From positions 1 to 5,133 of the forward strand of contig NCRO01000355.1 in the NCBI GenBank assembly GCA_002849045.2: a stretch of 5,133 bases of DNA. Direction: 5' to 3'. A program made the position numbers and the translations under genes. This document shows positions 1 through 5,133 of this stretch, piece by piece. Source of the DNA: Candidatus Sediminicultor secundus. GTDB taxonomy: Bacteria; Atribacterota; JS1; SB-45; 34-128. The notes under the pieces are model-generated. The model did not search any database and was not told the DNA's origin. It saw only the letters and a program-made list of their open reading frames with translations. Within the stretch, counting starts at the first letter, position 1, and every line of letters begins with the position of its first letter.

Positions 1-80
1 TTTTCGTTTTAAATTTTTAGCTATATACTGATAACTGAAAAATAGTATTTGAAACTAACGAATATTCACTACCGACTAAT
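1..80. other. Non-coding sequence downstream of coaX
   Basis: No gene is visible in this AT-rich stretch after the coaX stop codon, and no convincing terminator stem is seen. It contains two blocks (14-22 and 63-80) that recur in the same order in the DNA just downstream of hpt (4977-4985 and 5007-5024), so it looks like part of a degenerate dispersed intergenic repeat cut by the window edge. That reading is an inference from two partial copies. Confidence 0.45.
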
Positions 81-845
81 TCACTTATTCATCTCATAAA
101 TCATACGCAATCCCTGTAAGGTTAAAAAAGGATTGATTTTATCGATTAGCTTACTTTCATTTCCCATCAATTCAGCTTGACCACCGGTAGCTACTACTAC
201 AGAATCTTCTCCCAACTCTCTCTTAAACCGTCTAATTAATTCATCAGTTAATCCTAAATAACCAAAAAACATTCCTGACTGCATTGCGGTAATAGTATTA
301 CTACCTATAGAATGTTTGGGTTTTATAAATTCTATTTTTGGTAGCTTGGCTGTCTTTTCAAACAGAGCCTCTGCTGAAATTTCGATTCCGGGAGCAATAG
401 CTCCACCCAGATAAATTCCCTCTTTATCAACCGCACAAAAAGTAGTGGCTGTTCCAAAATCTACAATTATTAACGGCCCTCCGTATAATTTATAAGCAGC
501 AATAGCATTAACAATCCTATCTGCCCCCACTTCCTTGGGGTTATCTGTTTTAATATAAATTTCAGTCTTTGTCCCTGGTCCTACAATAATAGGAGATACC
601 TTAAAATAATCCACGGACATCTTTTTTAATATCCAGGTTACCGGAGGTATAACACAGGAAATAACTACTGATTTAATATCTGAAAAGGATAAATTAGAAT
701 CAGAAAGCAGACTCTTAACTAACATTCCATACTCATCCTCTGTCTTATTCAGATCAGTAGAAATTCTCCAATGGCCTAATAATTTCTCTTCTTTGTATAC
801 TCCTATTACCGTATGGGTATTACCTACATCAATTACTAAAATCAT
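81..845 (-). CDS. coaX: Type III pantothenate kinase (CoaX)
   Basis: This cytoplasmic enzyme phosphorylates pantothenate to 4'-phosphopantothenate with ATP, the first committed step of coenzyme A synthesis. It is full length for the family (254 residues). Visible ASKHA-fold motifs are the N-terminal phosphate loop DVGNT with Asp6, the GADR motif at 107-110 whose Asp109 matches the family's catalytic base, DFGTAT at 129-134, GGAIAPG at 147-153 and TGGQAEL at 220-226; the C-terminus (LTLQGLRMIYE) is also typical. Two ATG codons lie side by side at 848-846 and 845-843. The GGAGG ribosome-binding site at 857-853 is 4 bases from the first and 7 from the second, so I prefer the second, which gives the usual MILVIDVGN start; using 848 adds one Met. 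The ECF S component lies upstream, but a terminator-like hairpin separates the two genes. Confidence 0.95.
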   Translation of the reverse strand: MILVIDVGNTHTVIGVYKEEKLLGHWRISTDLNKTEDEYGMLVKSLLSDSNLSFSDIKSVVISCVIPPVTWILKKMSVDYFKVSPIIVGPGTKTEIYIKTDNPKEVGADRIVNAIAAYKLYGGPLIIVDFGTATTFCAVDKEGIYLGGAIAPGIEISAEALFEKTAKLPKIEFIKPKHSIGSNTITAMQSGMFFGYLGLTDELIRRFKRELGEDSVVVATGGQAELMGNESKLIDKINPFLTLQGLRMIYEMNK

Positions 846-850
846 CATAT

Positions 851-860
851 CCCCTCCCTT
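851..860 (-). promoter_or_regulatory. Shine-Dalgarno site of coaX
   Basis: The minus strand reads AAGGGAGGGG here. The GGAGG core (857-853) is 7 bases before the second of two adjacent ATG codons and only 4 before the first, which favours translation from position 845. Confidence 0.7.
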
Positions 861-881
861 GAATTATATGCCCCTTTGTCA

Positions 882-926
882 TTCCCGCCTATCTGCTGTG
901 CTTGCACAGGCAGGCGGAAGCGGGAA
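882..926. repeat. GC-rich palindromic intergenic repeat
   Basis: This GC-rich island lies in otherwise AT-rich DNA. Arms 882-888 (TTCCCGC) and 920-926 (GCGGGAA) are perfectly complementary. Inside them, CCGCCT at 885-890 can alternatively pair with AGGCGG at 912-917, and CTGTG/CACAG (896-900/905-909) forms an inner stem with a four-base loop. The composition contrast and the nested, overlapping arms resemble the dispersed ATTCCCGC...GCGGGAA palindromes found between genes in many bacteria. Only one copy is in this window, so calling it a repeat family member is inference. It lies between the terminator of the S-component gene and the coaX ribosome-binding site and would be transcribed in any read-through mRNA. 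Confidence 0.55.
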
Positions 927-930
927 AGTG

Positions 931-965
931 AAAAGAGCAGAGAAAATCTCGTTTTTCCCTGCTCT
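931..965 (-). terminator. Intrinsic terminator after ECF S component
   Basis: On the minus strand, arms 965-953 and 946-934 form a 13-bp stem (one G-T wobble) around a six-base loop (952-947), followed by a short T run and then CAC. It begins 9 bases after the S-component stop codon. The stem is strong, but the T tract is short, so termination may be partial and allow some read-through into coaX. The stem is nearly symmetrical, but nothing on the plus strand needs terminating. Confidence 0.75.
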
Positions 966-974
966 ATAACCTCT

Positions 975-1502
975 TTAATAACCAGCCCTTTTTAGAGCTT
1001 TGACTAATATAAATACCAATATTATTGCTACTACTACTTCCGGAGTACCATGAACTACTGCAATACTGGCACTTACTTTTATCGGAAGATATCCTCTTAA
1101 AGTAGCCAATCCCAATACTCCGATAGTGTTGGTAAGAGTTCCTAATGCCGCTGCAATAGCACTATTCTTCCAGAAATATTTGTAAGAATAATAAGCTGCT
1201 ACTCCTATAAATATTCTGGGCAAAATGGCTATTAAAGGGTCAGCAAATATGGGGTTAGTGGCATTTAAAAAACTGTAAACTCCGAAGATTAATCCTACTA
1301 ATGCACCTACTATCGGACCTTCGAGTATTCCACCTAAAATGGCTGGAATATGCATAATGGTGGCATGACCAGCTGGGGTAGGAACAGGGATAAACCCTAA
1401 CCTGGTTACTCCTAAGATGATAGCGATAGCTCCCAGCATGCCAGAGATAGCCAGCTGCCGGGTAGTAAGTTTAAATCCTGATAAAGCAGAATCTCTATTC
1501 AT
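975..1502 (-). CDS. ECF transporter S component, probably for pantothenate
   Basis: This is a small integral membrane protein (175 residues) with about six hydrophobic segments, near residues 16-36, 46-61, 63-80, 90-108, 115-135 and 148-168. The size, the TTRQLAISGMLGAI start, the MHIPAILGG...EGPIVGALVGLIFG core and the LPRIFIGVAAY segment fit substrate-binding S components of energy-coupling factor vitamin transporters. These work with a shared EcfA/EcfA'/EcfT module, which is not encoded here and must lie elsewhere in the genome (group II arrangement). Substrate: coaX is the next gene downstream, so pantothenate uptake (PanT-like) is the best guess, but other vitamins or precursors cannot be excluded from sequence alone. 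Start choice: a longer reading from GTG at 1511 overlaps the ribosome-binding site GGAGG (1515-1511), whereas ATG at 1502 lies 8 bases after it, so I use 1502. The gene has its own promoter and terminator. Confidence 0.82.
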   Translation of the reverse strand: MNRDSALSGFKLTTRQLAISGMLGAIAIILGVTRLGFIPVPTPAGHATIMHIPAILGGILEGPIVGALVGLIFGVYSFLNATNPIFADPLIAILPRIFIGVAAYYSYKYFWKNSAIAAALGTLTNTIGVLGLATLRGYLPIKVSASIAVVHGTPEVVVAIILVFILVKALKRAGY

Positions 1503-1510
1503 TTTTTTCA

Positions 1511-1516
1511 CCTCCG
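1511..1516 (-). promoter_or_regulatory. Shine-Dalgarno site deciding the S-component start
   Basis: The minus strand reads CGGAGG here, followed by TGAAAAAA and the ATG at 1502. Spacing of 8 bases from the GGAGG core is ideal for that ATG and rules against the GTG at 1511-1509, whose first base is the last G of the site. Confidence 0.8.
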
Positions 1517-1622
1517 TTCTAGTTCCATCTTCAGATACCAGACGAAATACTATTAATTTTATTTCCTCCTGGTCTTGTTCCTATACAAGATACAAGCCCT
1601 CGGGTAAAGAAGTATTCTTTAC
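1512..1622 (-). other. Structured 5' leader of the S-component gene
   Basis: The predicted transcript begins near 1622 and runs about 120 bases before the ATG at 1502. It opens with a perfect hairpin, an 8-bp stem (1622-1615 with 1611-1604) and a three-base loop. A second perfect hairpin follows with a 6-bp stem (1590-1585 with 1578-1573) and a six-base loop. A consensus AGGAGG at 1570-1565 follows the second stem but has no ATG, GTG or TTG at usable distance. Leaders of vitamin transporter genes often carry riboswitches; I do not recognise a known class here (no TPP thi-box, T-box or FMN signature by eye), so function is open. Confidence 0.45.
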
Positions 1623-1628
1623 GCCCAC

Positions 1629-1657
1629 AGTTTAAGCTACTTTAATAAACATGTCAA
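1629..1657 (-). promoter_or_regulatory. Sigma-70-type promoter of the S-component gene
   Basis: On the minus strand a perfect -35 box TTGACA (1657-1652) is followed by a 17-base spacer and a -10 box TAAACT (1634-1629), which matches TATAAT at four of six positions. Transcription would start near 1622. The -35 box lies only 3 bases beyond the T run of the preceding gene's terminator, which fits a new transcription unit starting here. Confidence 0.7.
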
Positions 1658-1660
1658 GTA

Positions 1661-1718
1661 AAAAAAGGGGGGACAGGCTATTTTTTGTAATAAGTTATCA
1701 AAATTAGTCCCCTTTTTT
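1661..1718 (-). terminator. Terminator of the two-component operon
   Basis: Beginning 3 bases after the response-regulator stop codon, the minus strand has AAAAAAGGGGAC (1718-1707), a 32-base loop region, then GTCCCC (1674-1669), two C and six T. GGGGAC pairs with GTCCCC, the A run can pair with the T run across a two-base bulge, and an inner TTTTG/CAAAA stem can stiffen the loop. The loop is longer than usual for an intrinsic terminator. The arrangement is near-symmetric, so it could also stop transcription in the other direction. Confidence 0.6.
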
Positions 1719-1721
1719 GAT

Positions 1722-3050
1722 TTATAAATTTATTTTGTATTCTTTGATTTTATTTTGCAGGCTTCTGCGGCTTATACCTAAAAGTTCAGCTGATTTAGTG
1801 CGATTGCCCTTATTTTGAATCAAATATTTTATAATTAATTCTTTTTCCACATCTTTTAAAGTCCCCTTTTTTTCAATGTATGTTTCCATTTTTATAAAAT
1901 TGAAATACTTCTCATCGATTATTTCATCTTTTGCCATAATCATAGTTCGCTCGATAATATTTTCTAACTCTCTTATATTACCTGGATAATTATAATCCAG
2001 CAATAATTCCATAGCTTTTGCAGAAACTTTTTTCACTTTCTTATTTAATATTTTATTATATTTACCGATAAGATGCTCCATAATTAAAGGTATGTCCTCT
2101 TTCCTTTCCCTTAAAGGAGGAACGTCTACATTAAAAACATTTAGCCGATAGAATAAATCCTCTCTAAACCTTCTTTCTTCTACTTCTTTTTTTAAATCTT
2201 TATTGGTGGCAGATAATATTCGTACATCAACTTTAACACTCCTTGAACTTCCTACCCTTTCAAATTCTCTTTCCTGTAAAACTCTAAGTAATTTTGTTTG
2301 GATAGTAAGGTCCATCTCCCCTATTTCATCTAAAAAAATAGTTCCTCCATTTGCCATTTCGAAACGACCTATCCTCTTAGCAATAGCTCCGGTAAAAGAA
2401 CCTTTTTCATGTCCAAAGAGTTCGCTCTCCAAAAGATTGGGAGAGAAGGCTACACAATTTACCACTACAAACGGACTATTTTTACGCAAACTGTTTTTGT
2501 GTATTGCTCGGGCTATTAATTCTTTTCCGGTACCACTTTCGCCGGTAATGAGTACGGTAGCAGGAGTGGAAGATACATTTTTCACCATTTCTAAAACTTT
2601 ATTTATAGAATTGCTCTTTCCTATAATTTCGTCAAAGTTAAATCTCTTCTCTTCTTCCTCTCGATAGTAAATATTTTCTACTTTTAAAGCATATTGATTA
2701 ATTGCTCTACTAACTATAATTTTTAATTCTTCGATATCGAAAGGCTTTATCAAATAATCTAAAGCCCCTAATTTCATAGCCTCTACTGCTTCGGGAATAC
2801 TGCCATAGGCGGACATCATGATAACTGGCAAATTTATATCATATTCTCTTATTTTTTTTAAAGTATCAATTCCATTTAGTACGGGCATTCTAAGGTCTAA
2901 TAATACCAAACTGTAATTTTCTTCCCGTAATTTCTTCAGAGCCTCTAAGCCATTAACAGCTTCTTTGACTATAAATCCCTCCGGAGATAGTACTCGGATT
3001 AACATTCTTCTAATATTCTGTTCGTCATCGATTACCAATATTTTTCGCAA
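1722..3050 (-). CDS. NtrC-family sigma-54-dependent response regulator
   Basis: This cytoplasmic activator, when phosphorylated by its partner kinase, hydrolyses ATP to open sigma-54 promoters. It is full length (442 residues) with three domains in order. The receiver domain, about 1-120, has the acidic pair Asp8-Asp9, phosphoacceptor Asp52, Ser80 and Lys102. The AAA+ domain, about 140-330, has Walker A GESGTGKE 170-177, the sigma-54 contact loop GSFTGA 217-222 (usual form GAFTGA), Walker B FLDE 239-242, the FREDLFYRL arginine-finger region 295-303 and the sensor II motif PGNIRELEN 356-364. A Fis-type helix-turn-helix lies at about 406-438 (GNRTKSAELLGISRRSLQNKI). The start is a TTG codon at 3050-3048, 2 bases after the kinase stop codon, with a modest AAGGGA ribosome-binding site inside the kinase end, so translation is probably coupled. 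It is related to ZraR/AtoC/HydG-type regulators; targets are unknown, and I found no convincing sigma-54 promoter in this window. Confidence 0.95.
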   Translation of the reverse strand: MRKILVIDDEQNIRRMLIRVLSPEGFIVKEAVNGLEALKKLREENYSLVLLDLRMPVLNGIDTLKKIREYDINLPVIMMSAYGSIPEAVEAMKLGALDYLIKPFDIEELKIIVSRAINQYALKVENIYYREEEEKRFNFDEIIGKSNSINKVLEMVKNVSSTPATVLITGESGTGKELIARAIHKNSLRKNSPFVVVNCVAFSPNLLESELFGHEKGSFTGAIAKRIGRFEMANGGTIFLDEIGEMDLTIQTKLLRVLQEREFERVGSSRSVKVDVRILSATNKDLKKEVEERRFREDLFYRLNVFNVDVPPLRERKEDIPLIMEHLIGKYNKILNKKVKKVSAKAMELLLDYNYPGNIRELENIIERTMIMAKDEIIDEKYFNFIKMETYIEKKGTLKDVEKELIIKYLIQNKGNRTKSAELLGISRRSLQNKIKEYKINL

Positions 3051-3052
3051 AA

Positions 3053-4750
3053 TTAATTCCCTTCTTTTTGAGGTAGAAAAATAATAAACTTTGTTCCTTC
3101 CCCTTCTTTGGATTCAACTTTAATCTCTCCCTGATGAGCCTCTACAAGCTTGTATGCTATAGAAAGGCCTAATCCAGAACCCTTCTCTTTAGTACTAAAG
3201 AAAGGATCAAATATTTGATTAAAATCTTTTTCAGGAATACCAATCCCACTATCTTCAATAATAAATTTTATAGCTGATTCTCCCCTTAAAAGAGCTTTTT
3301 CAGTTTTAATTTTAATTTCCCCTTTCCTTGGGATAGCTTGAATAGCATTAATAATTACATTCATTAAAATCTGTCTTACCTGGTCCTCATCAGCTTGAAT
3401 TTGGGAAACATCCGGGGAAAGTTTCAGATTAAATTTAATATGCTTATCTTTTATTTCCAATTTAAACAATTCAGCAATCTTTCTTATTAAATTATTTAAA
3501 GAAAAACGGGTTAAATTTGGTTTTTTAAATTTAGCAAAATCTAAAACTTGAACCACTAATTTATTTAATCTATCTACTTCTTGAATAATAGTATTTAAGT
3601 CTTCTTTCCTTTCGTCGGTCTTAGAGAATGAATTAGAAACAAATTGGGCTAATCCTCTAATTGAGCTTAAAGGATTCCTGATTTCATGGGCAATCCCGGC
3701 AGATAATTTACCCAGAGCAACTAATCTTTTGTGTAGTGCCATTTCCTCATTTAGGCCCTTGATTTCAGTTACGTCTCTTATTACTACTACCACACCGGTT
3801 ATTTCTCCGGATTTATCTGTTAAAAATGAGGTGTTCAGGTCTAATATTTTTTTCTTCAACCCCTTTTCTTCTAAAATTATTTCCTGAGTAATATTTTTTT
3901 TCTCTAAAAGACATTTCTTAAGGAGACATTTTCCATTAATCTTTAAATTCAAAACTTCCTGACAATCTTTGTTTAATACTTCTTCCTTCTTTTTGCTAAA
4001 AATTTCTTCACTTTTACGGTTAAAAGTCTTAATATTGCCCCTCTTGTCTACCGAAATTACTGCATTATCCATAGTCTCCAATAATTTTGAAGTATATACT
4101 TTCATTTCATTCAAGGTCTTTTTTACGATATAAGTCTCCTGCAACTTAAAAACTACATAAATCCCTAATAGCACAAGAGCCATTATAATGCTGTAGTTTA
4201 AAATAATTCTTCTTCTGGTCTCGCTCAAGCGATTGTAATATCCTTCTAAATTTACCCCCACTACCAGATAACTATTTCTAATAGGTAATATCTTCCAGAT
4301 ATCAAAATTAAATGGTTTTATTACTTGAAGTATTCTATTATCTTTCTTATCTTTAGTATTTATAAAATTGATTTTTCCAGCTTTAGGAATTTTTATTATA
4401 TTTTGCCATCTTTCTTCTTCGGTGCTGATTAAAATTACCCCTTTATCGTTGCAAATATCGATATAACTTACTCCTTCTTTTTTTAAAAGCACTAATATTT
4501 CTTTTAAAACATTTTCATTTAAGATAAAGCGGGGGCCAAGAGTCTGGATAGAAAAAGCAATATTTAATCCTTCCGAGCGGGCTAATTCCCATAAATAATA
4601 CCTTTCTCTTTGTACTTCTTTATTAGTCAAAAACCCCAGCAATAAAGCAAGAAGCAAAATAATAATTAATGCTAAAACTATATTTCTTTCTCTAAAAGGG
4701 GTAGATAATTTATGATTCTTATCTTTTTTCAATTTTATAGACCATCTCAT
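3053..4750 (-). CDS. Membrane sensor histidine kinase with PAS domain
   Basis: This is the partner kinase of the downstream NtrC-type regulator. Its 565 residues run as follows: a basic N-terminus, membrane helix 24-42, an extracytoplasmic sensor of about 140 residues (43-182, probably PDC/sCache-like, with YIDICNDKGVILIST 96-110), membrane helix 182-202, a short linker without a clear HAMP domain, a PAS domain about 220-332, a HisKA domain with phosphoacceptor His355 in the H-box AGIAHEIRNP, and an ATPase domain with N-box NVIINAIQAI 464-473, G1 DSGIGIP 500-506, F-box FDPFF 514-518 and G2 GSGLGLS 524-530. All catalytic motifs are intact. The PAS domain holds Cys263, Cys275 and Cys280, three of only four cysteines in the protein. 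The ATG at 4750 has only a weak AAAGA ribosome-binding site, directly before it. Architecture resembles ZraS/AtoS-like kinases; the signal is unknown. Confidence 0.94.
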   Translation of the reverse strand: MRWSIKLKKDKNHKLSTPFRERNIVLALIIILLLALLLGFLTNKEVQRERYYLWELARSEGLNIAFSIQTLGPRFILNENVLKEILVLLKKEGVSYIDICNDKGVILISTEEERWQNIIKIPKAGKINFINTKDKKDNRILQVIKPFNFDIWKILPIRNSYLVVGVNLEGYYNRLSETRRRIILNYSIIMALVLLGIYVVFKLQETYIVKKTLNEMKVYTSKLLETMDNAVISVDKRGNIKTFNRKSEEIFSKKKEEVLNKDCQEVLNLKINGKCLLKKCLLEKKNITQEIILEEKGLKKKILDLNTSFLTDKSGEITGVVVVIRDVTEIKGLNEEMALHKRLVALGKLSAGIAHEIRNPLSSIRGLAQFVSNSFSKTDERKEDLNTIIQEVDRLNKLVVQVLDFAKFKKPNLTRFSLNNLIRKIAELFKLEIKDKHIKFNLKLSPDVSQIQADEDQVRQILMNVIINAIQAIPRKGEIKIKTEKALLRGESAIKFIIEDSGIGIPEKDFNQIFDPFFSTKEKGSGLGLSIAYKLVEAHQGEIKVESKEGEGTKFIIFLPQKEGN

Positions 4751-4768
4751 TCTTTAAATATTTCTAAT

Positions 4769-4797
4769 ATTCTATCATATTTTAAAATTAATTTTAA
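4769..4797 (-). promoter_or_regulatory. Probable promoter of the kinase/regulator operon
   Basis: On the minus strand an extended -10 element, TG-A-TAGAAT (4777-4769), matches TATAAT at five of six positions. It lies 17 bases after TTAAAA (4797-4792), a four-of-six match to TTGACA. Transcription would start near 4762, giving a leader of about 12 bases. The AT-richness of the region makes chance matches likely, so confidence is moderate. Confidence 0.45.
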
Positions 4798-4799
4798 AA
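4780..4799. repeat. Perfect 20-bp AT palindrome at the kinase promoter
   Basis: Positions 4780-4799 form a perfect palindrome, TTTTAAAATT followed by AATTTTAAAA. It covers the putative -35 box of the kinase operon. It could be an operator, for example for autoregulation, or a by-product of AT-rich promoter DNA; nothing in the sequence decides between these. Confidence 0.4.
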
Positions 4800-4854
4800 A
4801 AGCTGGCGGTTTCAAATGCAGAAATACTGTGTGCTATATTTAATAAGAAGACAC

Positions 4855-4868
4855 GGCAACGCCTTGCC
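4855..4868. repeat. Small GC-rich hairpin in hpt-kinase intergenic region
   Basis: GGCAA (4855-4859) and TTGCC (4864-4868) form a perfect 5-bp stem with loop CGCC. It stands out in an AT-rich spacer and resembles the GC-rich core of a decayed intergenic palindromic repeat. No T tract follows on either strand, so it is a poor terminator. Confidence 0.4.
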
Positions 4869-4892
4869 TTTACATTATTAAACTAAAAACTT

Positions 4893-4994
4893 AAAGTGAA
4901 AAGCGAAAAGCGAAAAACCATAATTCAAAATTCAAAACTTTTTTTTAGATTTTAAGTTTTAAGTTTTGGTTTTGCGTTTTTAGCTTTACACTTT
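4893..4994. repeat. 102-bp imperfect palindrome (48-base arms)
   Basis: The left arm 4893-4940 and the reverse complement of the right arm 4947-4994 match at 37 of 48 aligned positions without gaps, around a six-T centre (4941-4946). Both arms begin AAAGTG and share AAAGC, AAAACCA and spaced AAAA blocks. Each arm also contains short tandem units (AAGCGAAAAGCG on the left; AAGTTTTAAGTTTT on the right). This is too long and ordered for chance pairing of AT-rich DNA and suggests a degenerate dispersed palindromic element. It lies 33 bases beyond the hpt stop codon, so as RNA it would form a long hairpin at the 3' end of the hpt transcript and might act as its terminator or stabiliser. It encodes no protein. 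Confidence 0.65.
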
Positions 4995-5026
4995 GCGCTC
5001 TGATACTATTCACTAAAGACTAATAC

Positions 5027-5133
5027 TTACTTTAACTCTCCCTTATATATTTCGGGATTAAGGGTAAAAATAAAAGGAACATTCCTAAATTTTCCTGCAT
5101 AGTCCAAACCATAACCCACTACAAATTTATTAG
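5027..5133 (-). CDS. hpt: Hypoxanthine phosphoribosyltransferase, C-terminal end (partial)
   Basis: This open frame enters from the right edge and gives 34 residues before a TAA stop at 5029-5027; the 5' part lies outside the window. The residues read [20 protein letters not shown] and then [14 protein letters not shown]. The [27 protein letters not shown] pattern is the conserved C-terminus of bacterial hypoxanthine(-guanine) phosphoribosyltransferases, which make IMP or GMP from the free base and PRPP in purine salvage. The catalytic PRPP loop is not in view, so activity cannot be judged. Phosphoribosyltransferases of other base specificity have different C-termini, so the family call is firm despite the short length. 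It runs in the same direction as the kinase but ends 277 bases before it and is probably a separate transcription unit. Confidence 0.88.
   Translation of the reverse strand, partial: NKFVVGYGLDYAGKFRNVPFIFTLNPEIYKGELK

Noticed and set aside
863..868. TATAAT on the minus strand just before coaX as a promoter
   Set aside because: No acceptable -35 box lies 16-18 bases upstream, and transcription would start inside the coaX ribosome-binding site.
1503..1511. GTG at 1511 as the start of the ECF S component
   Set aside because: It overlaps the GGAGG ribosome-binding site; the ATG at 1502 has ideal 8-base spacing.
1508..1528. Six-codon upstream open frame (MELERR) ending 5 bases before the S-component start
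   Set aside because: It has only a weak GAAG before its ATG and no sign of regulatory codons; the consensus AGGAGG is too far upstream to serve it.
1417..1635. Plus-strand open frame of 72 codons
   Set aside because: It runs antisense over the start of the ECF S component, its promoter and leader. Its product has no recognisable motif and there is no good ribosome-binding site.
2203..2667. Plus-strand open frame of 154 codons
   Set aside because: It is the antisense shadow of the highly conserved AAA+ region of the response regulator; composition is Ser/Leu-rich as expected for such shadows, with no domain visible.
4855..4868. Possible sigma-54 promoter (GGCAAGGCGTTGCC) upstream of the kinase
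   Set aside because: The GG and GC elements are separated by 9 bases where 10 are required, the -24 box lacks the final C of GGCAC, and the sequence is better explained as a symmetric hairpin that scores equally on both strands.
4893..4940. Short tandem units as a CRISPR-like array
   Set aside because: The units are only 7-8 bases long, low in complexity, and without unique spacers; they belong to one arm of the palindrome.

Overview
This AT-rich window (roughly one third G+C by eye) comes from a bacterial chromosome. Every recognisable gene lies on the minus strand, so transcription runs from high to low coordinates. Purine-rich Shine-Dalgarno sites, a type III pantothenate kinase, an ECF-type vitamin uptake subunit and a sigma-54 two-component pair suggest an anaerobic bacterium of the Firmicutes or a low-GC candidate phylum. 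The sequence alone does not fix the taxon. The intergenic DNA carries imperfect palindromes and degenerate repeats of the sort common in such genomes.

Layout in transcription order: (1) 5133-5027, the last 34 codons of a hypoxanthine phosphoribosyltransferase gene (hpt), cut by the window edge. (2) 5026-4751, a non-coding stretch with a 102-bp imperfect palindrome, a small GC-rich hairpin and a probable promoter. (3) 4750-3053, a membrane sensor histidine kinase, followed after 2 bases by (4) 3050-1722, its NtrC-family sigma-54 response regulator. (5) 1718-1661, a terminator hairpin that almost touches (6) a good sigma-70-type promoter (1657-1629) and a ~120-base leader with two perfect hairpins. 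(7) 1502-975, the membrane S component of an ECF transporter. (8) 965-882, an intrinsic terminator and a GC-rich palindromic repeat. (9) 845-81, coaX, type III pantothenate kinase. (10) 80-1, non-coding sequence that resembles the DNA downstream of hpt.

Two functional units stand out. The kinase/regulator pair is a classical phosphorelay driving sigma-54 promoters; its signal and targets are not visible here. The S component and CoaX are neighbours, which suggests pantothenate capture followed by phosphorylation, the first step to coenzyme A; the substrate is inferred from context. I see no undescribed multi-gene system. The points most worth a second look are the repeat-like intergenic DNA, the structured S-component leader, and a three-cysteine cluster in the kinase PAS domain.
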